Assembly: GCF_017068395.1 (NCBI RefSeq)
Contig: NZ_CP070619.1
Coordinates: 5,642,001-5,706,000 of the forward strand
Length of the DNA stretch: 64,000 bases
Direction of reading: 5' to 3'
Origin: Rhodococcus pseudokoreensis
GTDB taxonomy: Bacteria; Actinomycetota; Actinomycetes; Mycobacteriales; Mycobacteriaceae
This document shows, in pieces, positions 10,085 to 19,648 of this stretch. Position numbers and translations under genes: made by a program. The notes below the pieces were generated by a model that saw only the letters and a list, made by a program, of their open reading frames with translations, made no database searches and was not told where the DNA came from. Numbering within the stretch: the stretch's first letter is position 1; every line of letters starts with the position of its first letter.

Positions 10085-10599
10085 GTGAAGACCGACGCGA
10101 TCGACCTTGAAGCCCTCACTGAAGCTGGCAGGACAGGGCATCCCGAAACCCAGATCACCGAAGCGACAGCCCGGATCGCGGAACTGATCCCGGCCAGTCC
10201 GTTCGCGACGCTGATGTCGGTGCCCGGATGGGGACCGGAACGTATCGGTAATTATGCAGGGCTCTGGGTGATCCGGCACGATGGGCGGGTCCGGCCCAGA
10301 TCTACCGAGCCTCTGGATTGGTGCCAGCCCAGTGCGAGTCCGCCGGCAAGCGTCGAGACGGACAACACATCAGCAGGGAAGGGAGCGTGCCGCTGCGCCG
10401 TGCGCTGATCGAGCTTGGGTTCGGCTTGCGTCACAACGAGCCAGCGGCGAAGCGGTACGCAGCGGACTTGAAGCTGCGCGGCGAGCCGAACAGGGTCATT
10501 GGGTGCGCGTTGGCGCACCGCGCCAACCGAATCGCCTACGCCCTGGTGCGGGACCGGGTCGCATTCGACCCGGGCTACTGGCGGCGAGAGGAGTCCTGA
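10085..10599 (+). pseudogene. Remnant of IS110-family transposase
   Basis: Begins with VKTDAIDLEAL, part of the DEDD RuvC-like domain of IS110 transposases. It jumps by deletion to the transposase-20 domain (PFATLMSVPGWGPE), shifts frame near 10300, and continues as QIYRASGLVPAQCES and PLRRALIELGFGLRHNEPAA to a stop at 10599. The catalytic serine region is present only in disrupted form. It is dead and fused to the IS1634-type fragment just upstream. Confidence 0.8.
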
Positions 10600-10941
10600 C
10601 CTCCAACACCCCCCCCGAGGATCTTCCGCTCGGCCACGAACGGTGGAACGCTGGAGGGTGACGAAGGACCGGAATCGATGCTGCAAGCACTGTGGCGGAC
10701 CCTCGGACGAGGGCCACGCCGTACGAAGCCCGGCACCCGGCCCTTCGCCTTTCGCAGCAGCCCGCACATCGCCGGATGACCCACTCATCTCCGAGTGAGG
10801 TCGCATACGTCAGCACGGGCGCTGGACACCCCGTTTCGCAGCACGACCACCGGTCGACCCAGGCCGCACACCACTACGCTCGCATTTCGGCGAGCGGCGT
10901 GACGTCATGCCACAGCCCCGCTTGACAACACCTATAGCCGG
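10600..10941. other. Short gap between transposase remnants, no gene
   Basis: No gene is supported. It contains a run of eight C (near 10609) and lies between an IS110 remnant and a truncated IS256 transposase, so it is probably mobile-element debris. Confidence 0.4.
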
Positions 10942-11406
10942 CTACGTGCAGGGAGGTACCCCCAGCGAGGTGATGCCAACGGAGTCGACGAGCTTCTCCA
11001 TCCGCCGGGTCGAGACCCCGAGCAGGTAACAGGTCGCGACGACCGAGGTCAGCGCCGTCTCGGCACGCTTGCGGCGCTCAAGCAACCAGTCCGGGAAGTG
11101 CGAACCCGACCGCAGCTTGGGGATCGCGACGTCGAGGGTGCCGGCCCGGGTATCTAAGTCGCGGTGCCGGTATCCGTTCCGGCTGTTGATGCGGGCATCG
11201 GAGCGTTCGCCGAAGCCGGCACCACAGAGACTGTCGGCCTCAGAACCCATCAACGCATCGATGAACGTGGACAGCAGGTTGCGCAGCAGATCGGGGCTGG
11301 CGTCGGAGAGCCGCTCGGTCAGGAACTGGTGCAGGTCGATATCGTGGGCAGTGGTCATCGCGTGGTCCAACACCCGAGTGACTTGGTCGGTCTCTCGAAG
11401 AGTCAC
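10942..11406 (-). pseudogene. Truncated IS256-family (mutator-type) transposase
   Basis: The first 140 or so residues of a normally 400-residue transposase. The typical start is followed by SDASPDLLRNLLSTFIDALM, the conserved RNGYR box, DLDTRAGTLDVAIPKLR and VSTRRMEKLVDSVGI. The frame then leaves the family and stops after SLGVPPCT. The DDE catalytic core is missing, so the element cannot move itself. Confidence 0.85.
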
Positions 11407-11553
11407 GTGATGGCCGCCTTCTTGGGTTACGACGCGCCGGTCAGGTTGGGATCCGGTTCATACACCACTCTGATGGACGCAACCCGGATCCGACGCTAGT
11501 GCTTCCCAGCTCTATGCCCGTGAGAGCGACGATCCATTTTCGGCTACACTAAC

Positions 11554-11571
11554 GGAGCCAGAATCGTCTCC
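11554..11571 (+). promoter_or_regulatory. Candidate GntR operator, autoregulatory
   Basis: GGAGCCAGAATCGTCTCC lies 14 bases before the GntR start and just after a TACACT -10-like box (11545-11550). Closely similar sequences stand at 27711, 30365 and 21482, and both half-sites occur at 19241-19271. The dyad GGAG...CTCC suits a dimeric regulator. This is inference from sequence repetition. Confidence 0.55.
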
Positions 11572-11585
11572 AGGGGGTTGAGATC

Positions 11586-12266
11586 GTGCCATCAGCCAAA
11601 ATCACACGAGAGATCGACGAGAGCGGCGACTCGGTGCGTCACCGAGGGGGAGCGGTAACCACTGCGAGCGACGCAATCAGGGAGTTGATCCTCACCCGCG
11701 AGCTACTCCCTGGCCAGCAGCTCGTCCAGGACGACCTCGTGGATCGGATCGGCATGAGCCGTGGACCGGTGCGAGAGGCCCTCCGCGCGCTCAGTCAGGA
11801 CGGGCTGATCACGCACAGCCCCAACCGGGGTTACGTCGTGACACGCTTCAACCTCGATGAGATGACGCAGATGTACACGCTCCGCGACCTTATTGAGTCC
11901 CAGGTGCTGAGCACCCTCCCCAAGCCGACGGCGAAGCAGCTGCGCTCCGTCCGGGCCATCAACGAGAAGATAAAGAATCCGAACGTGTCGGTCGCCGAGG
12001 CAATGCGTCTCAACCGGGAGTTCCACTTTCAGCTCTTCAATGCATCGAACCAGCAGCTCCTTGTACGTGAGCTTAACCGGTGGTGGGACATGTCGATGTC
12101 ATACATGGTGATGGGCATTGGCATCTGGGCTGAGCGTGCGGAGATGATGGGCAAGGCTCACGATGATCAAGTCGAGGCCTGGGCTGAACACGACAACGAA
12201 CGCCTCGTCGAGCTGTGCCGCGAGCACCGCTGGGTGTCACTGAAGCGACTTTCCAACTTGGTCTGA
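11586..12266 (+). CDS. GntR-family regulator, FadR/FCD subfamily
   Basis: A 226-residue protein with an N-terminal winged helix (ASDAIRELILTRELLPGQQL, then DRIGMSRGPVREALRALSQDGL) and a helical C-terminal ligand domain (MYTLRDLIESQ, LNREFHFQLFNAS). The first His expected in the FCD metal site is at NREFHF; later ligands are less clear. GTG at 11586 follows AGGGGG. The operator-like dyad at 11554-11571 covers its likely transcript start, so it probably represses itself. The same word precedes several catabolic units, making it the best candidate local regulator, probably answering to an acyl-CoA or acid intermediate. Confidence 0.9.
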   Translation: MPSAKITREIDESGDSVRHRGGAVTTASDAIRELILTRELLPGQQLVQDDLVDRIGMSRGPVREALRALSQDGLITHSPNRGYVVTRFNLDEMTQMYTLRDLIESQVLSTLPKPTAKQLRSVRAINEKIKNPNVSVAEAMRLNREFHFQLFNASNQQLLVRELNRWWDMSMSYMVMGIGIWAERAEMMGKAHDDQVEAWAEHDNERLVELCREHRWVSLKRLSNLV

Positions 12267-12792
12267 TCTCGCTGAACAAATTAGCAAAGTCTCGCCACTC
12301 CACGCTCGATCCGACTCCGCAAAGCGACTGCGCAAGTCCGCGGGACTCGAGTCCTCTCGGGTCTAACGTTCGTCGAGCTGCAGTTCACGCCAACTGAGTG
12401 CGGGACAGCGGTCGTCGAGCAGCGTCAGCGAGGTCGGTGTAGTCCTTCTCGTAGCAGCGTCCACGGGCGAGGGTGCATATCCCAGCGGTACTAGCCGGTG
12501 ATACGTCGAGTACCGTCTCTGTGCTGACCTGAGGAGCCACCGGCGCGCCATCAACGGGCCGTGCCGGCCGCCGGTTGGAGTACTTCGCGGGTTAATCCTG
12601 CCGCGGAGACCCCTTCCCCGGTTAACACGTCATGCCCAGGTCGCAGCTCCTCGAGACACAGTCCATTGCGCTTCCGCGCCGCCGGATCCTCTGTGGTTGG
12701 CACCATGAGCGAATCTTTATACTGTCGTCTCTAAATCAGCACGTCTGAGTGCGAATTCGAGTCGTTGTGACAAGTGGATTGCCCGGGGGTGG
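12267..12792. other. Region without a recognisable gene
   Basis: Lies between the convergent GntR and flavin reductase genes. Short frames on both strands show no family resemblance, and I see no strong hairpin. It may be decayed sequence. Confidence 0.4.
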
Positions 12793-13344
12793 CTACTCTC
12801 GGGAGGTATCTCGCTTCTGCACAGCTGAACTACTTCCGATTCTGTGCCAAGTGCGGTCTTGGTAGACCAGTCGGGTACTGCAGTGGTCACTGCCTTCATC
12901 GCGACCTGTCCCGCGAAACACCGCATCGGCTTCCACGATGACCAATGTGCTACTCGCGCTGCGTACGCGCATCACCACCTGGCCGCGGATGATGTGCGAC
13001 GCGTTGTGAAAGTAGGGTTCTCCAGTTGGCATTCGGCGCCAAAGCGAGGTATCCGCGAACCGATCTATACCACTGGTTGCACACATCTGAGCGAGTGATA
13101 GATCATCGAGGTCCAGAAGATGGACCACCAGGGAGTCTACTTCGCGCAGTGTCGGTGAGCTCGAGGATGAATCAGACAGCGAGAGAACAAGCCTGGGCGG
13201 TTCGACGCTGATAGAAGCCACTGAGGTCGCCGTCAGCGCTACGGGCCCGCCACCCGAGTCCCCGGTTATGATCGACACGCCTCCTGGGTGTGCCCTGAAT
13301 GCCGACGCGAAGCGCTGCGTGGTCGGAGTTGTTGTCGCATTCAT
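12793..13344 (-). CDS. Flavin reductase (FMN-binding split barrel)
   Basis: A 183-residue protein of the flavin-reductase-like family: AFRAHPGGVSIITGD near residue 17, LTATSVASISVEPPRLVLSL near 40, and FADTSLWRRMPTGEPYF in the second half. Such proteins use NAD(P)H to reduce free FMN or FAD for a separate monooxygenase. Several luciferase-like monooxygenases in this window need such a partner. The start ATG at 13344 has only a weak ribosome site. It is paralogous to the reductase at 50278-50784, which sits beside RibBA. Confidence 0.85.
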   Translation of the reverse strand: MNATTTPTTQRFASAFRAHPGGVSIITGDSGGGPVALTATSVASISVEPPRLVLSLSDSSSSSPTLREVDSLVVHLLDLDDLSLAQMCATSGIDRFADTSLWRRMPTGEPYFHNASHIIRGQVVMRVRSASSTLVIVEADAVFRGTGRDEGSDHCSTRLVYQDRTWHRIGSSSAVQKRDTSRE

Positions 13345-13530
13345 GCTGCCGCTTTCTATCTACTCGATGAGGTAATGTACTTCGGAACTTGCTCTTGCCC
13401 TTGAAACTCTGCCTTGTTGATCGTGAATCATGACCGTCACGGACGGACTCATTTACATGTCAGACGCGGGCGGCGTCACACTGGGCTGCTAGTGCAGCGT
13501 GGGTTCTCAATCTCGACTTTGTCGGAGGTC

Positions 13531-13791
13531 CTACGGAACTGGCGAGGAACCGTTCCGCCGAGGGTGAGCGTATGCGTTGGCTAAACCGCATATTTCTTCG
13601 CGGATACATTTCGACTCGGGAACAACTTGCCATAATCGCTCGATAAACCGGTGCGTTGTCATTCCGAAGTGCACAAGGATTTCCTCGATGATGCGAGTTG
13701 CCTCGACGTCCGGATGCTTCCGTTTGAGGTTGTCATCGATTCCAGCAGCACGACGCCGTTGACGCCACTGGCGATACTCGAGAGAGTTCAT
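13531..13791 (-). CDS. Small hypothetical protein, possible DUF3263-like helical domain
   Basis: An 86-residue frame from ATG 13791 with basic N-terminus (YRQWRQRRRAAG) and a helical segment RIIEEILVHFGMTTHRFIERLW. That segment loosely resembles the FGM-containing segment of the small proteins at 62698 and 63007. No ribosome site is visible and base composition is less GC-biased than neighbours. It may be a remnant; confidence is low. Confidence 0.3.
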   Translation of the reverse strand: MNSLEYRQWRQRRRAAGIDDNLKRKHPDVEATRIIEEILVHFGMTTHRFIERLWQVVPESKCIREEICGLANAYAHPRRNGSSPVP

Positions 13792-14048
13792 GGGATTCAC
13801 GTCTATTCGAGAAGGAGGAAAACCTCGGATTGTGGTTGACCTCGCCGGGCGAGGGAGAGGCGGGAGTGTCAGATGTTCTCGCCGTGACCATCAACTGCTT
13901 ATCTGACGGCATACGAGCTCAGTTCTCGGGCGAGGAAACTCGCGCTCGCAGTCGCCGATTGCGGGGAACTCCTCGGGTTGTCTTCGGCGGCCCGATGCTA
14001 AGGCTCGAAGAGCAGTGAACCATGGTCTAAGTGTGATGGTCCCCATGG

Positions 14049-17009
14049 CTAGCTACCCGGACGTGTAGCGCGCTCGAGTTCGAGAAGTGCAGAGCGATAC
14101 GCTGCCCCGGTCGCATGCTGCATCCCGATTTCGCACATACGATTTGCCGAGAGATAGGCGTCGTAATGGTGTGCGGCGATCTCCGCTGCCATAGCAGTAG
14201 TGGCGGATTCGGTGAGTTCCCGATGAAGGAGTCCGCGATCGCCAGCGAAGCCGCAGCATTGGGTCGACGCAGGAGTGGTGACCGACAGGGCAAACGATTC
14301 CGCGACTTGTTGCAGGCTCTCCACGACACCCAGGTGACGCATGGAGCACGTCGGATGGATGACGACTGTGGATTGTGTAGTTTGTACCGTGAGCCTCGGG
14401 AGAAGGACTTCCGCCGCCCAAGACACGGAATCGACAATTGTCAAATCAGAATGTTTCCGCCGGTTGTCTTCACTCAAGTATGGTGCGATCTCTCGCACCA
14501 GTCCGAGGGTGCATGAGGTCGCATCCACGATGAGCGGCAATCTGCCGCCATCCGTCCATCGATGCGCACGTTCGATGATCCGGTTCGCCATGAGATCCCG
14601 CCCATCGCCAAAACCTTTGGATCCCCAGATAGTTGAACAGCAGGCCCCGCGAACGTCTGTCGGGATCACGACCGGATGGTGGGCTCGTTCAGCGAGTGCC
14701 ACAATCGCCGTCGGAAGTGATGTCTCACCCTGCTGTGGTCCATCGAAAATGCGATTGACGCAGGAAGGGAAGTAGACACCCGCCGGTCTCGCAGTTCCGG
14801 AGGTGTCAGGAAGCGGTCGAGCTGCGCCGGGAAGTTCCGGTAGCCACTCGGGTATCAGCTCTGGGTTTGAGATCCTGCGCAATAGTCGAGTTGCGGTGCC
14901 CATGGGTCGGTCGCCTACCGCTGTCGCCAGGCGAAGCACCGTTCGAGCGCCGCGTTCGGCTGCACCAAACCGGTTGGCCGCAGTCAGCGCAATACGTTCC
15001 GAGAAACTGGTGTGTCTGGCGGCGCGGAATTGCTTCATCAACGCGCCCGTGTCGATGCCGACCGGGCATGCGAGTTTGCATGTTCCGTCGCCTGCGCAGG
15101 TGTCCACAGCTTGGTACCCGTAGGTCTCGAGGAGATTTGTCGCCACCGGGCTCGCAGTTGGCTGCCGCAGAATTTCCCGCCTGAGTACGATCCGCTGCCG
15201 TGGTGACGTCGTGAGGTCGCGGCTGGGACATACCGGCTCGCAGAACCCGCATTCGATGCAGTCGTCACCAATCTCGCCCCCAACGGGAATTGTCTTGAGG
15301 CCGCGTAGGTGGGCACGCGGGTCACGGTCGAGGACGACTCTGGGCGCGAGGATGCCGTGCGGGTCGATGGTCTTCTTCAGTCGCCACATGATGTCGGTGG
15401 CTCGCTGGCCCCACTCGAGTTCGACAAATGGTGCGATGTTGCGTCCGGTGGCGTGTTCGGCCTTCAGTGAGCCATGGAAGGTGCCGACCACCATCGAGCA
15501 GAATTCCTCCATGAACTCGGCGTACCGTTCGACATCCAGGGGATTTGCGGCATCGAATGCGAGTAGGAAGTGCAGATTCCCGTGCGCGGCGTGGCCGGCC
15601 ACCGCGGCATCGAATCCGTGCTTCGACTGCAGTTCGAGGAGTTCCTCGCACGCCTGTGCGAGACTGGCGGGCGGAACCGCAAAGTCTTCCGTGATGAGAG
15701 TCGTACCTGGTGGACGTGCCTTGCCGACCGCGGAGACGAACGCTTCTCGCGCCTTCCACAGTGTGTGAACTTGCTTGGCGTCCCTTGTGAATGAGTTCGT
15801 CACTGACGGAACGGGTGTAATCACTTTCAGTGAATCGAGCACACTGGTTGCGGCCTTCTCCCGCTCGTCGAGGTCACCCTGGTCGGACTCGCGGAACTCG
15901 ACAAGTAGTGCGGTGGTCGAGCGTGGCAGCTGTCCCCAATCCGACGGCACTCCGTCGACCACGGCGCACGCACGTAGCGTGTTGCCGTCCATCAGTTCGA
16001 CTGCGATAGCACCTACCTCGGTGAACGCTGGCACCGCTGCGGCTGCGGAGTGCAGATCCGCGAAGAAGATGAGGGCCGCTGAACGGTGACGTTGTAGCGC
16101 TACCGTGTTGAACACTGTTTCTGCGATGAAGCCGAGTGTGCCCTGTGAGCCAACGGCAAGACCGCGAAGAATCTGCACGGGAGTGGTGCCGTCGAGGAAG
16201 GCGTCGAGCCGGTATCCGTTGGTGTTCTTGATGGCATACTTCGCCCTAATGAGTGCGACTAGGTCGGCGTCGGACTCGATTTCGGACTTGAGTGAGAGCA
16301 GCCCGGAGCAGAGTTCGGGATCGGATGCCAGCAGGGTGGGATCTGCGTCCGGGTCAGCGGTGTCGACCACCGTCCCTGAGGGGAGCACTAGGGTGACCGA
16401 CTCGAGAAGCGAGTAGGAGTTTCGGGTGGTTCCGGCGGTCATGCCCGAGGCGTTGTTTGCGACGACCCCGCCCACCGTGCAGGCGATGGCGCTCGCTGGG
16501 TCCGGACCCATCGAACGCCGATGCCGGGACAGGGCCACGTTTGCGCCGGCAATGGTTGTGCCGGGTAAAATCCGCGCTCGACGATTGTCGGGCATCATCT
16601 CGATTCCGACGAAGTGGCGCCTGACGTCCACGAGTATGTCTTCCGCCTGGGCCTGACCGTTCAGCGATGTCCCGGCCGCTCGAAAGACAAGGTGCCGACT
16701 GTGTTCGTGCGCAAAGCGGAACAGCGCGGCGATGTCCTTTGTCGTTTTCGGTACGACAACGGCTTGTGGCACAAATCGATATGGGCTTGCGTCGGACGCA
16801 TACCGCACCAAGTCGGAGACGCTGGTGAGCACCTTTTCCGGGCCGAGCAGCTCGATGAGAGCACATTTCAACGGCTCGGGCGTTCCGGCAGCGGTTTCGC
16901 GATCGGCGCGGTCTGGCGAGTGGGCCGTCTCTGACAGTGCCGACGATGTTGTTGCCAGCGTCTGGCTCGGCGCGAACCATTCTTCGCGGCGTTGCCTGAT
17001 GTGTGTCAC
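14049..17009 (-). CDS. Fused FAD-linked oxidase and Fe-S (GlpC/CCG-type) dehydrogenase, D-2-hydroxyacid type
   Basis: A 986-residue fusion. Residues 60-560 form an FAD_binding_4 plus FAD-oxidase C unit (VVVPKTTKDIAALFRFA, the flavin loop GTSLNGQ, then an HAAHGNLHF metal-type motif). Two 4Fe-4S motifs follow (CIECGFCEPVCPSR and CAGDGTCKLACPV). The C-terminal part has two cysteine-rich domains (CCSTIWGSKG and CCGFAGDRG). This is the architecture of actinobacterial D-lactate or D-2-hydroxyglutarate dehydrogenases that pass electrons to the respiratory chain. GTG at 17009 follows GGGAG. It sits 85 bases downstream of an acyl-CoA dehydrogenase on the same strand, so it may share that operon; its physiological hydroxyacid is unknown. 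Confidence 0.88.
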   Translation of the reverse strand: MTHIRQRREEWFAPSQTLATTSSALSETAHSPDRADRETAAGTPEPLKCALIELLGPEKVLTSVSDLVRYASDASPYRFVPQAVVVPKTTKDIAALFRFAHEHSRHLVFRAAGTSLNGQAQAEDILVDVRRHFVGIEMMPDNRRARILPGTTIAGANVALSRHRRSMGPDPASAIACTVGGVVANNASGMTAGTTRNSYSLLESVTLVLPSGTVVDTADPDADPTLLASDPELCSGLLSLKSEIESDADLVALIRAKYAIKNTNGYRLDAFLDGTTPVQILRGLAVGSQGTLGFIAETVFNTVALQRHRSAALIFFADLHSAAAAVPAFTEVGAIAVELMDGNTLRACAVVDGVPSDWGQLPRSTTALLVEFRESDQGDLDEREKAATSVLDSLKVITPVPSVTNSFTRDAKQVHTLWKAREAFVSAVGKARPPGTTLITEDFAVPPASLAQACEELLELQSKHGFDAAVAGHAAHGNLHFLLAFDAANPLDVERYAEFMEEFCSMVVGTFHGSLKAEHATGRNIAPFVELEWGQRATDIMWRLKKTIDPHGILAPRVVLDRDPRAHLRGLKTIPVGGEIGDDCIECGFCEPVCPSRDLTTSPRQRIVLRREILRQPTASPVATNLLETYGYQAVDTCAGDGTCKLACPVGIDTGALMKQFRAARHTSFSERIALTAANRFGAAERGARTVLRLATAVGDRPMGTATRLLRRISNPELIPEWLPELPGAARPLPDTSGTARPAGVYFPSCVNRIFDGPQQGETSLPTAIVALAERAHHPVVIPTDVRGACCSTIWGSKGFGDGRDLMANRIIERAHRWTDGGRLPLIVDATSCTLGLVREIAPYLSEDNRRKHSDLTIVDSVSWAAEVLLPRLTVQTTQSTVVIHPTCSMRHLGVVESLQQVAESFALSVTTPASTQCCGFAGDRGLLHRELTESATTAMAAEIAAHHYDAYLSANRMCEIGMQHATGAAYRSALLELERATRPGS

Positions 17010-17094
17010 GTTCGTACTCCCGATTGCTGAATTTCTCGACCGGCCATCAACCGTGGCCGTTCCCGCGCGCTCCCGCGTTGCGAGGAATAGGGTT

Positions 17095-18276
17095 TCAGTA
17101 GCTGCGTGGCAGACCGAGTTCTCTCTCGGCGATATAGTTCAAGATCATCTGGTTGTTGATCGGTGCGATCCGTTGCAATCGGGACTCGATCCAGTGCCGT
17201 CCGATGTGATATTCGCGGGCGAAGGAATACCCGCCGAACACCTGCATGGCGTCGTCGGATGCGGCGAATGCGGCTTCGGTGGCGAGGTACTTCGCGGCAT
17301 TCGCGAGACCGCCGATCGCCCCCGGGCCATTCAGCTCGTACTCTTCTGCGGCGCGCTTGAGCACCTCCGATGCGGCTAACAGATTCAGATGCCCACGGGC
17401 GAGAGGGTGTTGCACGGCTTGGTTCTTGCCGATAGGGCGACCGAAGACGACGCGCTCGTTGGCGTATCGGGTCGCGTTCTCGACCGCCCACCTGCCCATT
17501 CCGAGCGCAACAGCGCTCAGGATCAGCCGTTCCCCGTTCAGACTGTGCAGTAGGTGATAAAAGCCCTTACCCACTTCCCCAACGACTTCCTCCGGGCGAA
17601 CGAAGTGGTCGGAAATGAAGAGCTCTGCGGATGCCACTGCGTTGCGCCCGATCTTCGGGATCTTCTTGATGGCGATCGTTGGAACCTGCAGATCGGTAAG
17701 GAACAGGGTGAGGCCGTCGCCCTTGCGGCCGTCCGGCTCGGTCTTCGAGGTGCGGACCAGTAGCATCACCTTGTTGCCGACGAGCGCGCCTGAGTTCCAC
17801 ACCTTAGTCCCATTGATCAGCCAACCGCCGTCCGTCGGGGTCGCGGTGGTCGTGATCTGGGTGGTGTCGGTGCCGGCGTCCGGCTCAGTGACGCCGAACG
17901 TGACGAACAGCTCGCCGGATGCGATCTTCGGCAGGAACTCACGTTTCTGCTCCTCGGTGCCGAAAGCTAGCAACGAAGGGACGCAGAGAAGTGGGATCTG
18001 GATGCTGCTGGAGGCATTGTTGCCTCCGCCGCTCGCAGTTACCTCCTCCATTACGGCGAGTAGATCACCGATCTTTCCGCCGCCTCCGCCGTATTCTTCG
18101 GGGATAATGATTCCCTTGAAGCCCGCGTCGGCGAAAGCCTGTGCGAACTCGTCGGGAAAAGTACCTGTGCGATCGTGCTCTTCCCAGTAGTCGAGTGAGA
18201 ACTGGCTGCACAGCTTGCGTACGGCGTCGCGCAGCTCCAACCGGTCTTTCTGGTAGAAGTAGGGCTTGGTGGCCAT
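17095..18276 (-). CDS. Acyl-CoA dehydrogenase
   Basis: A 393-residue flavoprotein that introduces the alpha,beta double bond into an acyl-CoA. ITTTATPTDGGWLINGTKVWNS is the mid-domain FAD-binding region, FGVTEPDAGTDTTQ the substrate loop, and the C-terminus has VFGGYSFAREYHIGRHW. ATG at 18276 is chosen from homology length; a longer upstream frame exists but a GAGGT site lies just before this ATG. It follows the enoyl-CoA hydratase by 86 bases and probably shares its promoter at 19244-19271. The C-terminal LGLPRSY is shared with the dehydrogenase at 52920-54116, marking them as paralogues in the two modules. Confidence 0.92.
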   Translation of the reverse strand: MATKPYFYQKDRLELRDAVRKLCSQFSLDYWEEHDRTGTFPDEFAQAFADAGFKGIIIPEEYGGGGGKIGDLLAVMEEVTASGGGNNASSSIQIPLLCVPSLLAFGTEEQKREFLPKIASGELFVTFGVTEPDAGTDTTQITTTATPTDGGWLINGTKVWNSGALVGNKVMLLVRTSKTEPDGRKGDGLTLFLTDLQVPTIAIKKIPKIGRNAVASAELFISDHFVRPEEVVGEVGKGFYHLLHSLNGERLILSAVALGMGRWAVENATRYANERVVFGRPIGKNQAVQHPLARGHLNLLAASEVLKRAAEEYELNGPGAIGGLANAAKYLATEAAFAASDDAMQVFGGYSFAREYHIGRHWIESRLQRIAPINNQMILNYIAERELGLPRSY

Positions 18277-18362
18277 GAGTACCTCGTTTGTTTCGGAATC
18301 GTTGATGGCTTGACGCGAATGCTGGTGGGGTCGCCTCGGCGAGGTGCTGACTTGGAGAAGGG

Positions 18363-19163
18363 CTATGTTCCGGTCCAGACCGGGTCGCGCTTCTCGGCAA
18401 AGGCGCGTGGCCCTTCTTGTGCGTCGTTGCTGGTGTAGACACTCTCGTACGCCAGGTTGGCGCTCTGCTCGGCCTGCGTGACGCCGATCTCGGTGCACAG
18501 CCCGATCAGGGTTTTAGCCGCTCGGACACTCAGCGGCGCTGCGGCAGCTATGCGCTGGGCGAGGTCAATGGCGACAGGCAAGAGGTCCTCAACGCTCACC
18601 ACCGAGTTGATCAGGCCGACTTCGTAAGCGCGATGCGCATCGATGGGCTCTCCAGTGAGCAGCAGCTGCGCCATGATCCGCTGAGGCACGATGTTGATCA
18701 ACGGAGCCGCCCACGGAGCGCCCCGACCCCGCAGAACCTCGGTGATACCGAATCGCGCGGTGTCGGCAGCCACGGCGAGATCGCAGTTCTGCACCAGCCG
18801 GAAGCCGCCGGCAAGGGCTACACCATTGACTGCGGCCACGACCGGTTTCGAAACCGATCCGTTGCTGCTGATCATGATGTCGGAGTCCTTGGGAGGAACT
18901 CGCATTGCAGAATCTGACATCTCTTTGAGGTCGCCACCTGCAGAGAACGCCGCGCCGGTTCCAGTTAGTACCGCGCAACGCAGGTCGGGGTCTGCTTCGA
19001 ACTCATCGAAGGCGTCCCGCAAACCCTGGCGCATGACGCGACCCAGCGCATTGCGGCGCTCGGGACGGTTCATGGTGATGACCAGTACATGACCGTCCCG
19101 TTCCGAGAGAACGATCTGCTTCTTCAGGTCCTGTTCCTCGTCGGTGAGGTTGATGCTCAGCAA
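18363..19163 (-). CDS. Enoyl-CoA hydratase/isomerase
   Basis: A crotonase-fold protein of about 266 residues if TTG 19163 is the start (GGAG five bases upstream); a longer open frame to 19601 looks non-coding. The oxyanion-hole segment AFSAGGDLKEM and the region GRGAPWAAPLINIVPQRIMAQLLLTG identify the family, which hydrates trans-2-enoyl-CoA in beta-oxidation. The residue in the usual first catalytic Glu position appears to be replaced (GRGAPW), so isomerase or other crotonase chemistry is possible. First gene of a leftward unit with acyl-CoA dehydrogenase and perhaps the FAD/Fe-S protein. Confidence 0.85.
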   Translation of the reverse strand: MLSINLTDEEQDLKKQIVLSERDGHVLVITMNRPERRNALGRVMRQGLRDAFDEFEADPDLRCAVLTGTGAAFSAGGDLKEMSDSAMRVPPKDSDIMISSNGSVSKPVVAAVNGVALAGGFRLVQNCDLAVAADTARFGITEVLRGRGAPWAAPLINIVPQRIMAQLLLTGEPIDAHRAYEVGLINSVVSVEDLLPVAIDLAQRIAAAAPLSVRAAKTLIGLCTEIGVTQAEQSANLAYESVYTSNDAQEGPRAFAEKRDPVWTGT

Positions 19164-19240
19164 CGTTGCTCCATTCTCCGACCCGTTCGGCGGGGTCGGT
19201 TGGAAATGAGATTCGGCGGGTGCAGCCGAAGCATAGCCAG

Positions 19241-19271
19241 GACATTGTATCCAATAAAGGAGCCAATGCAA
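19241..19271 (-). promoter_or_regulatory. Promoter and candidate GntR half-sites before enoyl-CoA hydratase
   Basis: On the minus strand TTGCAT (19271-19266) and TACAAT (19249-19244) are separated by 16 bases, a good sigma-A-type promoter about 75 bases before the hydratase start. The same stretch reads, on the plus strand, TTGTATCC then GGAGCCAA, the two halves of the motif found whole at 27711-27728. A regulator bound here would overlap the promoter. Confidence 0.55.
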
Positions 19272-19648
19272 GGGTGCCTGCCGTGAGAGGCGTCTGCGCC
19301 GCAGGTGGGGAGAGGGGTGTGGCGGCGGGCCAGGGAAGGCGCTATTGACACGTCTGTAGCCGAGATGGTCGACTGGCCATGGGGTTCGATCTGAAACGTG
19401 CTTGGCTGCAGTCGATTTGTCGGCGCAGCTCTGTGACACGCGGGCCCACGGTGACCGCTCGGGAATGCCCACATCGATTTGTGCCGATAGACGGTTGCGG
19501 GTGTGTGCCTCATCAAGGGAGTTCCGCCGCGACCGCTGCATTGCGCTGGAGGGCACCGAGTGGGGCAAGGCCTTTGGAATCACGGTGTGAACGGGGCGCA
19601 CATGCGCCGCCGGCGGGCCGAAGAACTACGTCGAAGGAGAGTGCAATT
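19272..19648. other. Divergent intergenic region, no gene
   Basis: Separates the leftward hydratase promoter from the rightward SDR gene. A TTGACA at 19345-19350 could be a -35 box but no matching -10 box is obvious. No gene or hairpin is supported. Confidence 0.35.

Noticed and set aside
13830..14018. Plus-strand 62-codon frame behind AAGGAGG at 13811-13817
   Set aside because: A good ribosome-like site is present, but the product has no family resemblance, starts with TTG, and composition is not clearly coding.
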